Assembly (NCBI GenBank): GCA_003116975.1 | Contig: BGKB01000071.1 | Coordinates: forward strand, 62,001 to 126,000 | Length of the DNA stretch: 64,000 nucleotides | Source of the DNA: Aurantiochytrium sp. KH105 | Taxonomy: Eukaryota > Sar > Bigyra > Thraustochytrida > Thraustochytriidae | Direction: 5' to 3' | Shown: positions 40,376-51,900 of the stretch, piece by piece | Numbering within the stretch: the stretch's first letter is position 1 | Layout: every line of letters starts with the position of its first letter | Position numbers and translations under genes: made by a program | Notes under the pieces: generated by a model | Databases searched by the model: none | Seen by the model: the letters and a program-made list of their open reading frames with translations, nothing else | What the model was told of the DNA's origin: nothing

Positions 40376-41901
40376 CGGGCACACAACGTACTTCAAACGC
40401 AAATGCAGCAGCGGCAGTAGCAGCAGTAGCTCGCAGCCAGGCGCAGCACACCACGGTCCGGCGTCGCTTGGTCCAACTGGCACCAAAGTGAAATGAGCAG
40501 CCTCTTCGCTTTCCCCGTTTGGCAAAGCGCTCGCCGCAGCAATAGCAGTAGCTGCACAGACCGCAGCGCTCCGCTCCTCCCGCTCCCCTGTCCTCCCGCG
40601 CTCCGCAATCGTTTCCTCGCCTGACTGCGCGTGCGCGGCCTCGCTCTGTGCGTGCGTGTATGTGGTCTGCTGCTGCGGCTGGCCGCTTCACGCGGAGAAA
40701 CCTCCGACCCTTGCAAGGGTCATGCGACACGATGTTTCGCAGACTTCACCTTTGCCCCACGGTCTCTCATGTTGCGTAGTCAGGAGAAGACGAGAAAGGG
40801 GGTGCGCGAGGAAAGTCGTCGCAGCTCTCGGGGGATCTGTCTCCGCCCTCTCATCTTCTTCACCAATCTTCATCTTCCCCCCCTCAGAACCGTTCGGTCT
40901 CGGCCCGAATCAGCGGCGCGCAGATGCCGGAAACCCCATCCCGCCCTCCTCCTCAAAACGTCCATCTCCTTGGCCCTCATTTTCCCACATTTTCAGGCCT
41001 AGGCCTACACCTCCATCTTCAACTTGATCGCCATTCTCTTCATCGTCATCATCTTCTTCATCTTCATCTCCATCTCCATCTCCCTCACCATCCGTCCTCC
41101 CGCCTTCATCTTCCCGCCACCGCCTTCGCTTCACCAAACCCGCCGGCGACGGTCCGCGCTCGCGCGCTCGAGCGAGCCGGCCTCGCGGAGGTGGTTTCGT
41201 GGCGCACAGAAGGAAAGAAAGAAAACCAACCGGGTGAAGCCAGCTCGCTCTCAGTTCGACCTGGCACTGCCTGCACCATGGCTGTTCAACAGCTGCCAGC
41301 TGTTTTCGCCAAATGGTCGTTCAAGTTCATTCCACACCCGCCGCTGTTCGTTCAACAGTCGCTGTTCTCGGCTCAGCAGCCGGCCGCTGTCCAACAACCA
41401 CTCGGTTCGTGACGGGCAGGCAGAGCAGGCAGGCAGGCAGAGGCGCCTCGGGTTTGAACCCACCGCCAAACCTCGAACTCCGCGAGGCCGCAGCGAGCGC
41501 CCGCACGCGCGGCGCCGCGCGAGCAGCGAGCGAGCGAGGCGAGCGCGGCGGAGCGGACGGCCGCGCGCGGGGCGGGGCGGCGAGCGGCGGCGAGCGGCGG
41601 CGAGCGGCGGCGGCGGGGCCGAGCGAGGCGCGCGTTTCCTGCCCGTCGGTTTTGGGCCCCAGCGCGCAGAGATTTGAATTGAAAGCGAGCAAAGCGCGCA
41701 ACGAGGGCGGGCGCAGCGACGGCGAGTCCGCGCACGCGGCGCCGGAGGAGGGCGCGGCGCAGACGCAGGCGGCGACGCGGCCCGGTCTGGGCCGGCCTCG
41801 CTCGTCGTGCGTGCGAGCGAGCTAGCGAGCGGCCCCTCGCGGACGGGAAACCCGGGACCTGAATTCGCTTCTCTGCGGCGGGCAGGAGCGCAAGGGCGGC
41901 C
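40376..41901. promoter_or_regulatory. Divergent intergenic region, 1.5 kb
   Basis: Contains CATCTTCATCTC-type pyrimidine repeats at 41026-41110, interspersed CTGTTCAACAGCTG-like palindromic units at 41281-41400, and GGCGAGCGGC repeats at 41575-41610. Frames remain open by composition; none resembles a protein. It includes the likely promoter and 5' UTR of the WW scaffold. Confidence 0.45.
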
Positions 41902-44586
41902 ATGCCGCAAGGAGCGGCTGCGGCGGCGACCTCGGCAGCACCTGCGGCGGGAGGAAAGCTGGCGGCGACGGCGAGGGGATCGGGCGCTTGGGTACGGCGC
42001 CTGGACCCGCGATCGGGCCGCTTCTTCTACTTTGATCTGGACACGCACGAGGTAAGTGCCAACGGGTTGGTTCGTCGTGCAAAGACGAAATCTCGCCGAA
42101 CACGGGCTCTTTATCATCGGCACGTGCACGTCACCACGCATGCGGCGCAAGGAAGCAAAATAGACACTTGAGCAAGGGCTTGTCTTTCCTTGCGCGTTGC
42201 GGAGTGTTTTGGGGATCCACGATGCTGTGAAAGAATCTCTTGAAACACAATGACTAACATGACTTCACGCACTGCACATGCCTGACAAAATGGTTTTCGC
42301 AGTCCACATACAATGCCCCTGACAGAGTATTACATGGAAACTGGGAGGTAAGTCACTTTTCCTCGACAAGGCAAGCTTTCCGCTCATCGAGTCTCACAGC
42401 CTCTGGATTGTATTCCTCTTTTTTCTTCCTTCACCTTTGCAGGTCATGCAGGACCCCGGGACAGACCGACTGTTTTATTTTCACAAAAAGACGGGTACTT
42501 CGCAGTGGGGACGACCCAATGACGCCTTTGTAGCGCCAGAAGATGCCTTTGCAAGCGATAGTGAAGACGATGAAGATGAAGAGAATCAAGGGCAGACCAG
42601 TCCAGGCGACAATGACACATGGACCGAGGTCTGGGACGAAGAAACAAAGCGGAAATTCTGGTACAAAGAGGCCACGGGCGAGTCTCGCTGGGTTCGGCCT
42701 GGACCAGAGGCTCGCTTGCAATCCGACGTTGTTGCCGCACGTGATCTTGTGGACGATGGACGACCGCGCACAAGCACAACCGGAAGCATTCTTGAAGAGG
42801 AAGGCGACTGGCGCATGATGAAGGATAACGTTACGGGGCGCGTCTTTTTCTATAATGTAGACTCAGGCCAGAGTCAGTGGGAGCGTCCCGATGCCTTTGA
42901 CGGTCCCAACTTTTTGGCGGGCAGGTTGTACTCGGCCTCGGAGCGTTGGGAAAAGCTTCACGACCCGGCAACCGGTCGCATCTTCTTCTTTAATCGCGAG
43001 GAAGGCATCGCTCAATGGGAGCGTCCGAGCGACTTGGATAGCGAAGAAAGTCCGCGTCTCGGTACTTCTCCTACGTCAGGAGCCTTGCGCGACGTCAGTA
43101 ACTTTACGTCAAACATTGGCAACGACAAGGCCGAGAGTGGAGACTGGGAAGAAATCTTTGATCCCGATACAGGCCGCACGTTCTTCTTTGATCGCAAATC
43201 CGGCCGCTCTTGTTGGGAACTCCCTTCGCGGGTCCCCACAAAGACAAGCAAGGAGACGGCCAAGATTGATGAAAATGACGCTGGCCCTGTCGCCCCGGCA
43301 TCGCCGCGGCTACCTGGCGTTAGTGCGAGTAGCAGAAGCGTTTGGAAGGGCGATGCCGAGGATGCCGAGGATCTGACAACAGGCGATCTTGGCGACGCGA
43401 GCGGGAAGCCTCTCGAGTCTACATATGTGCGTGCGCCCCGACGCACATCGGGGGCTCCAGCCAAATTAGCTGCTTTGTCAAGATCGGCATCCTTTACCCC
43501 ATCATTGCCCTCCTCTCCGGCACAGAGTGAAGCCAGTCACGAGGAGTCAAGTAAAGGATCGCACGTTGGGGATGTCCCTGAGGCAGAAACGCGCATCCAG
43601 GACGAGGAAAAAATAATGACCAGCGAGGAGGAGAGGTCTCCTCCACGCGAGGATGACGCCGAAAAAGCCTCTGCCTTGTCCGATGATAGCGATTCTTTGC
43701 CTGACGGCCCTGTGAACGAAGCTTTGCAGAGTGAAAGCGAGCGCGAAGGCAGCATCGTGGGAACAGCTGCCTTTGACGGGGAGGAAACGGGCTCGCGTCG
43801 CAGTGCACAAGGCAGCCTGGCTTCTTCGCCAACCCATTCGAATTCTGCCTCCGACTTGAGTCCTTGGCGCGAGCTCGAGGACGAAGCAACGGGAAGAAAC
43901 TACTTTTTCAACCAGATTACGGGCGAGTCGCAGTGGATCGATCCGCGTAAGACAACTCTCGTTGACGAAGACTGGTGTGAACTTGTCGATGCTGACACGC
44001 AGCGCAAATACTTTTACAACAAGAAGACCGGTGAATCCCGCTGGAGACTTGCAGAGACTTCAAACGAGAAGAAACTGGTGGCAGAGCCTTCCCCTTCTGC
44101 AAAGGCGCACCAACATCCTGCGCCTGACTTTGAAAAGTCGCCGCGCCGTCTCGACAGAAGCACCACGGAGGTCTCTGGCGACAACGCGCAAGACGCTTCA
44201 CGGCGCGCGAGCGCCATTCCAGCGCTGTCGACGCCGCCAAAGTCGCCCCCTGCGCAGACAAGGCAAACGTCCGTCTCTCCGCTTGATGCGGACACCTTTA
44301 ACCCGGCACGTCGTCGCGATCGCAGCGAAACCCAACCAACCGCGCACGTAGCGCAAGATGCGTCGAGTGGCTCATTTCGTCGAGCGAGTGCGCACCCGGG
44401 CCAGACCTTGCCGGCGCGAAAGGACAGCAGCGTTGATGTCCAAATTCCCGATGGCGATGAGCTCTCGTCGGCGGATCTCCCGAGTGAGTCGAAGAAAAGG
44501 GAAACCGACCCAGCCATCTTTGACTCGGGTCGTCGTATCGAACGAAGCGAAACTGCAGACGGTAGAAGTAGCGCGCAAGCGCAGCG

Positions 44587-44624
<38 letters not shown>

Positions 44625-47600
44625 GCACAAGTGCAATGCCGAACCTTGGTGGCATAAGCTATGCCGAACAACAGCAACAGCAACAGCAACAGCAAGCTCT
44701 GGCGAGCGATGCAGATGAGGAAGCCCAACTTTACGGCCCTGGGCGACGTCTCGATCGAAGTGAAACCTTTGAAACGCAAGCGAATCCAAGAGAAACGCAG
44801 GCAAACCGCCGCTTGAGCGCCATGCCACGCATCGCATCCGGTACATCGTTGACGAGTCCCGCTGCTGGACGTGCCGATAGCGGCGATACAGCCGCGCGCG
44901 ACGAAGTGACGTCAGAGGCAGACATCGCCGCCCCTGTGAATCAAGCGCCAAAACTTCGTGAGGTAGACCCAAGCATGTTTGATGTGACGCGCCGCATCGA
45001 GCGGAGTGAGACGTTAGAACAACCCAAGCAAGGGTCTGGAAACGCTGATCATAAGCGTAGGACGAGCGCAATGCCATCTCTTGCATCTGGGTATCTCGAG
45101 TCTGAAAGAGGCCAGCTTGTCGGAGGAGATGAAGAGGAAGCAGCAGCTTCCGATCCAATCTCGCGTTCGAATTTTCAGCAAAATTCGCCGATTAACAATG
45201 CGACCTCAGGTGTTGCCAAAGAACCTCGGACAGGCCCTGCGCAGCGTAGAGCTTCCGCAATGCCTGACCTTAACGTCGGAGGTCACTTTGACGCCACTCG
45301 TCTGACGAATGGGGCGGCACCTGGGCTCATGGCAAACTATTTGAATGGCTTTCGCCCTGCGTCGCACTCGCGGAGTGCTGACTCGGCAGCCAGTAGCGTC
45401 GGGTCTCGCAGCCTTGCAGATGATGATTGTGGCTCTGAGGGGGGTGGAACTGTGAGTAGCGTGGGAAGTCAGCATCGCTCCCAACAAGGGACCTCTCGTC
45501 GCCGCAAGTCATCTCTGCTTTCTTTTTCTCCCTTTATTGGCAGCATCGCAGAAGAAGATGCGCTTGGTGAGCAAGATGAAGAAGATGACGACGATTTCAT
45601 GAATGCAAGCAGCAACATGAGCGGAAGCATGGTTCCTCCGTCTCATCCGCCCCCGATCTCCACGGCCGCACGCCGAAGCTCGACCATCCCCGAGGAGTTC
45701 CGCCCAGACATTGTGTTTTCTGGTGCTGACAGTCTTCTTCAGAATGGCGGCCCCAAGCTACAGAAGAGTGACCCAAGCGACGGTGCTCAAGACGAATTAA
45801 GCGCAGCAGAGATGTCCTTTGCAAACCTTGGTCCAAAGGCCGCGGACGGACACCTTCCTGGACCCTTTGCCACCGATCGAACGTATTTCAATCCGGAAGA
45901 GGGTTTCCAAATTCCGGCTGTTCGTAGCGCAGCATCCCCTTTGAGTGGAGGATCGCAGGCAGGCTTCGACGACATACGTGCGCAAGGGAGCTCAGCAGGT
46001 GTTCGTATGCTTGCGCCGTTGCAAGGTTACCTCGAGAAGCGTGCTCGACACGGCCGACAACAGTGGCAGAAACGATACTTTACGCTTGACGAGAAGTGCC
46101 TCCGATACTACGAGTCTGAACGGCAGGCCACTACCAGAGCCCGTGAACATGCACAACTTGCATTGGCGCGTATTGACATGTCCAAGGTAAGCCACGTTGA
46201 AGCAGAAGATGGAGAGGAGGGCTTCCTCTTTGGCGTGTATGGACGTGGCGCCTTGGGTGTCCTCGTGCTCCTCCGGGCCGAATCTGCGCATGAGCGCGAC
46301 GTCTGGGTCGCGGCCCTTGGGGCTCGCGTTGTGAAAGAACCTTCGACTTCACGAGCCGGTGCCGCATCTGGGGATCAGCAAGTTTATGCACGATGTGTGG
46401 ATAGTGTCGCGAGCTCTGAGCCTGGCATGCTAAAGCTCGCGCATGGCGATATGGTTCGTGTGTTGCAAATGTCTGAGAAAGAGCGATGGTGGGTTGGAGA
46501 AGTCAATGGTCGCGTGGGTAACTTTCTGCCAGATAGTGTTGTGCTTGTGGGAGATGACGAAGCCGGAGCAGCCAACGGTCATGGAGCCCGCGCACATTCT
46601 GTCGCTGGCTCGCAAGCGTCATCTGGTGTCTATTCCGGCTCGCGGTCGGGCATCCGTGGGCGCTCGGAGAGCAGGGAGGGCTTGCGAACCGAATTCAATC
46701 GCGTGGAGCGCCGGATCGAGGCAAGAAAGCGGCGTGAAGACCTCGAGGCGGTCTTGGAGAATCTTGGTGTAGAACCAATGCGCCCGCCCGAAGCGTACCC
46801 GACGGAGGCCTACCTTGAGCATATGCAGGAGCAGCTCAAGGACGCTAACGTCCGTAATCACAAGCTGCTTGCTGAGGTCCGTAGTCTCGAGTGGAAACTA
46901 GAGCAGGAAGACGCAGGCCCAGCAGCTCCCAACGCTTACCTTTTAGTGAGCTACAGTAAGATGCTCTCCTATCTGCGTGGGAACCCTCGCATCTTGGTGC
47001 AGATTGGCGCAAATTTGGCCGAGGAGGAACAAGCTGCCTTTGCTGGCATCGTCTCTGACGCGCTCTTTGACGAGTACTCTGTGGATGAAAGCGCCTTCGA
47101 GGGCGTCCTTGATGTCACCGTGGAAATGCTGTGGGATCAGGGATTGCCTCTGCTGGACAACATGAGGCGCCGCGATGCAAACATGGATACTCACGAAGGC
47201 TTTTTACCGAGCATGCTAGCTGCCTTTGTGCGCCGTTCGAGTACGCGAGGCTATCTAGACCGGCTCTTGGCTGCCGTCAAAGAGGACTTCATGGACGCAC
47301 TTCTTGGCGTGGGCGAGACTCGACCCAAGGTGTTGGAGCTCGCGTGCGTGCTTCTGGATGTAGTGGCCAGCGATGCAGGTCTTGATCTCGTCCCGCAAAC
47401 ACTTTGCAACGTCGGCGCTATTCTGTTTGATGTCGGTGGTCAGATGACCTTCCTTCGGTTCTTCTTTGAGAGTGTTTTGGTTCCTGCTCTCTTCTGGCCT
47501 GGCTTTTTGCCTGATGAGGCCAAGCTGGGAGACCCTGCTCTCTTTCGTCGCATGCGCACACGCATCGATGGACTCGTCGGGCTTCTGTGCGCGGAGCTTG

Positions 47601-48736
47601 TGCAAGAGCATCAAGGCAACGAAGCGGCATCAAATGCGCGCAGGCTGTTGCTGCGTCTTGCGGCAAAACTGACGCGCAAAATCGTTGATGATGCGAGCCC
47701 CAGTTTGTCGCGCAAGCCCGCGGAGCTCTGCGACCTTATTGTTGTTGCCTGCGAGGATTTGTACCAGCTGCGCGCTGCCGCGGCCACATGGGCGGGTCGA
47801 TTTCGTGCTCCTGCACCTCTGCTCGAGGCGTTGCAAGAGATTGGCGAGCCTTCGAGCGTTGCCTCGGCCGCTTCTAGCGCCCAGCCTTATCTCGTGCTGC
47901 GCGTGCAGCCTGCTAGTACGTCTGCCATGACATCCGAGGTGATCACACCTTTGGATCGCGACACGATCCGATTGCTCGTCAAAGCACGCGGTAAGATTGA
48001 CTCCTCGCATGACTCGTGGAGCCCGCGTCGCGATGGCGAGCTTCTTGGCCAGCTCGAGGAACGCTTTAATGACGCGAAACAAGCTCTCGATGGCCAACGT
48101 CGCATCGAGTACGGCATCGAGGTAGCGGGCCAGTATCTGAGCAAGCTTCAGCACACTCGCGAGCAGCTCGCGCGTAAGCTTGAAGCACGACGGCACATGG
48201 CGTTTGCGTATACTTCTCCCAGATTAGAGAATGGCGGCTCATCGACACTGCACTATCGTCCTTCGGGACTCGTCGCAGGATCTTCCACAGATTTGGTGGT
48301 CCCTGCACTTTCGTCCGTAGCATCGCATCGTTCCTCGCCTCTTTCGATTACGGATGCGGCTCCTGCTCGCCCAAGGCGACAGGCTCCGCCCGTTCATCGT
48401 GCAAGCTTTTCGCTCGACGAAGTTGACAGTGTGGGCGCTGACGACACTCGAGAAGCCTTTGGTGGAAATCATGAATTTGGCACGTCCTATCATTCGGGCG
48501 AGGCTTATTCTAATGGGCGGAGAGAGGGACAAGACGATCTGAATGACTACGACGACGAAGAAGAGGAGGTGGAGGAGGTTGACGATGGTGACGACGATGA
48601 TGACATTGAGGAACTGACTTTGGATTCGTTGTATGGCATGAGTCGGCAAAGCGTTGCAAGCGAGACGCACGATGCAAGCAAGTCGGACCATCTTGGGGAT
48701 CTCATGTCCACGGTATTCAGCCCGTTCAACCTCTAG
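41902..48736 (+). CDS. Giant scaffold: eight WW domains, phosphosite repeats, PH, SH3 and RasGAP/IQGAP-like region
   Basis: Exons 41902-42051, 42303-42347 and 42443-48736; 2162 residues. Seven WW domains have Trp pairs spaced exactly 23 residues: 64/87, 125/148, 188/211, 234/257, 300/323, 540/563, 576/599. An eighth, N-terminal copy starts at Trp30 but has Tyr53 in place of the second Trp, so it probably does not bind Pro ligands. Between about 630 and 1150 lie repeats of a RR-x-(D/E)-RSET motif paired with RR-x-SAMP. There are two poly-Gln runs. A PH domain (about 1256-1363, GYLEKRARHGRQQWQKRYFTL) and an SH3 domain (about 1378-1435) follow. About 1563-1720 resembles the helical GAP-related domain of IQGAPs (LRGNPRILVQIG, FLPSMLAAFVRRSS), though no arginine finger can be assigned. 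A basic/acidic tail ends the protein. Inferred role: cortical scaffold linking phosphoinositides, Pro-rich partners and small-GTPase signalling. Confidence 0.85.
42052..42302 (+). other. Intron 1 of the WW scaffold, 251 bases
   Basis: Donor GTAAGTGC after a GAG codon; acceptor TTTTCGCAG. Phase 0. It interrupts the first, degenerate WW domain. Confidence 0.82.
42348..42442 (+). other. Intron 2 of the WW scaffold, 95 bases
   Basis: Donor GTAAGTCA; acceptor CACCTTTGCAG. Phase 0. The 45-base exon between the two introns carries the start of the second WW domain (NWE). Confidence 0.85.
44590..44696 (+). repeat. In-frame CAG/CAA triplet runs encoding poly-Gln
   Basis: Two coding poly-Gln tracts of 11 and 9 Gln, at 44588-44620 and 44669-44695. 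They flank one RRTSAMP motif. Confidence 0.9.
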
Positions 48737-48981
48737 GTTCTAGATCTCCTGAGGATTGACTCCCTTGGTCCAGCCTGAACAAGATAGTTGTAATTTTCTA
48801 TAGGATGTGCGACTTGTGAGTGAATGTGATGAATCTGGAAAGAATCAAAACGATTGACAAAAAAGGGTGAAGGCAGCGCGCTTGGTGGCAGGAAAATAGA
48901 AAACGAAACGAAGATTGGTTTTTCCAGAGAACGAACAAATGAACGATAAAGAGAGATGGAGGCAAGGCGAAGAGGGAGCAT

Positions 48982-51900
48982 TTATTTGCCACCACGATCA
49001 GAGGCGAGCACGGCATAATCGAGAATGAGACTGGAGATGTCACGCGCTTGCTGGGAAATGTACTGAAGCTTGGTCTTCTTGTTGGTGTTGCGATCATAGA
49101 CAAGAAGCCAGAACTGCGACGAGGACCCGCCCCAGCGGTGAATGTCGGCAAAGCTCCATGAGTTGACAATGACACGCGCAAGAGAAAGGTTATGCACGCC
49201 ATCACACGAGACAGATAGAATTTCGTCGCCAGCGTGCTCGTCAGTACGCACGTAGAAGAAGGCGTGGCCCCACAGAGGCATCTTGGACACACGACTGAGG
49301 TAGTCAGTCTGCAGATCCTCGAGCTCGCGCTTGGCCACCTTGCCTCTAGAGGCGAGGATGATCTTGGCCCAGGCGCTGTCCGGCTTACGCATGCGCCAAG
49401 GCGCGGGCAAGTACTCCATCAGAGACTCGTCGAGAAGGTCCTGTTCGGTGTTGGGGAATTCGTCGCAGTCGGCAGCAATGGCAATGACGGTGAGCGTAAC
49501 AACATCGGGCTCCTTGGTGACAGGGATCGAGCCATCAATGATCATGTCAGCCGCCTGCAGATACATGAGGCGCGAGAAGACCATGTCCTTGGAGGGGCGC
49601 TCGTTGTTGCCAAAAAACAACTTCCTCTTGTACACAAAGCGGAAGGAGCGGCGCGAGCGCGTGAGTGCAACGACGATGTCGCCCATGTAGTCCTTGTTGC
49701 GGAGCGGGCGCGGGGTCCGCGGAGGCATGGGCGAGGTGACCGCCGAGGGGAGCGGCGGGGGAGGCGGCTCGTCCGAAGGAGGGCCGATCTCGTCGTGTTG
49801 CGGAGCACGCGCAGCCGAGTATCCAGAGTTGTATACAGGGTTCTCGTCATCCTCGTCGTCATCGCCGTCGACGACCCAGATGCCAAAGAACTTTTCACGC
49901 TCGTCGGTGAGGGAGAGAAAGTGGCCGCAAATCTCGAGCACCTTTTCCACATTTAGGTCAGGGGTGATGGGAAGGTCGCTCGTGAGCTCGGTGCCGTCGA
50001 CGAGCTCGATTGTAGCGAGAATGGGCGGGCGCTCCTTGTACGCGAGAATCTCATCAATGTTGGGGACAAAGCCGGACGCACCGCGAATGAGCATGCCGTC
50101 GAGACGGCGCAGGGCGTAGCGCGAGTACGAGCCGACGAGGCCACCGACGTGAACGTGCTCGAGTAAAAAGTTGAGCAAGAACATCTTGAAGTCGTCCGAG
50201 GGCGGAAAGGTGCCGACGGCCATGCACATGAGCTGCCAGGCACGGCCCACCGACTCCGGCTTGGGGTTATTGGTGAGATGCTTGCACAGCTGAATGTAGA
50301 TCTCGTCAACGAGATCCGGGAGCTCGAGACCCTTGATGAGGACGTCCTGCGCCAGGGTTGCCGGGAATGACATGAGCTGCTCACCACAGTAGCCGAGAAT
50401 AGAGCGGTGGATGTTGATGGCGGTCTTGTTGAGATCCTTGTCCAACTCAAGGATAGAGCGGGGAATGACCGTCTTTTGGTACTGAAGTTTGAGCTCGGCC
50501 ACGCGTTTCTTGTTAAAGTAGAGTCCCTTGACGTAGTCTCCATCCGTGCGGATGCGGTAGAACTTGCGGAACTGGTAACGCTCGTGCTGCGCCTGCTTGA
50601 CATTCTTGGCGCGATGCTCTTCAAATTCTTCCTCATCCATCTCAACGTTGGTCTCGCGTTCCGGCGCGCGAACGGAGCGAGGACGGTTACTCTCAATGTC
50701 GTTAATCATCTTCTTGACGCGCGTGACCATTTCGATGGACATGTCGAGATCGTTGGCATGGTCAAGCGCGTGTTTGAGGGGCTCAAGCTTACCGGACTCG
50801 ATAGCCGCGGCCAGCTCCTTTTGCACAACGATCTGTTCCATGCACTTTTGCTCGAGATCAATGGCTGCGCTGAGCGCGGGCGTGTCCTCCTTCATACCCT
50901 TCTTTGTGGCCTTTTTGATGGCGCGGGTGAGGTGACGCACATCCTCGAGTTGGATGCCCTTTTGCGACTCGGCAATGGTGGCAAGCGTGTTCATGTTGGC
51001 CTCGAGCTCCTGGGCAATCTCGTCCATGTCCTCGAGCTCAGTGGCCTCGCTGAGCAGGCTATCGATCTCCTTGCTGGCGACGCCGAGTTCGAGAATGCGG
51101 GTCTTGAGGTCAGCAATACGATCGAGATCCTTGTCGTGGGCAGCCTCCATGAGCTCGGTCTTAATGGCATCGATGCGGTCCTCGCGGTCGCGCTGCTGCT
51201 TTTCCTTGTCGCGGCGCACCTGCTCTTGCTCTTCGGCCGATGCCGCAGAGAGTTCATCGTCGAGCGCGGCCTGGCCCTCGTGGATATCGGCATTGTCAAT
51301 GCCCATGTCGTTGGCCTCGGCCATGACCTCCTTGAGGGCGGCCATGTCGCCACTGTCGATGGCGTTGCGGACGGCATCGACGATGCGATTCTCTTCCTCG
51401 AGCCGCTCCTTGAGCGCAGTGGCCTGTTTGGCGACCTTGTGATCGAGAAGGCCGAGCTTGGAGGCCGTCTTGAGCGCCTTTGTGATCGTTTCGAGGTTGC
51501 GGTCCTCGATGGCGTCCTTGAGACTTTCGAGCACACGCTTTTCCTCTTCGATGACCTTGATGAGCGCCTTGGCCTCCTTCATCTCAGGCGGGGCAAAGTT
51601 GATCTGCTCCGAGGCCGAGACGGCGGTGCGGAGAGCATTAATGTCGCGCTTCTCCATGGCGTCGACGAGCAGACGAACGACACGGCGCTCCTCCTCGAGG
51701 GTTTCCTTGAGGTCCCAAGCCTCCTGCACAACGGTGAGCGTGGAGCCTTGGTTGGGAAGGTCGCCAGCAGCATCGAGACCATCGCTGAGCATGTCGTAGT
51801 CGCGCTTCTTGATGCCAGCGCGAAGCTGATCGAGCGTTGCCATGTACTTGACAAACTGGCAACGCGCGATAAAGCGCCGCGCAATAGATTGGAGAAGGAC

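Noticed and set aside
40924..41677. His/Leu-rich and Ile/Ser-rich plus-strand frames upstream of the WW scaffold
   Set aside because: Translations of a CATCTTCATCTC repeat and GC-rich DNA; no support as protein.
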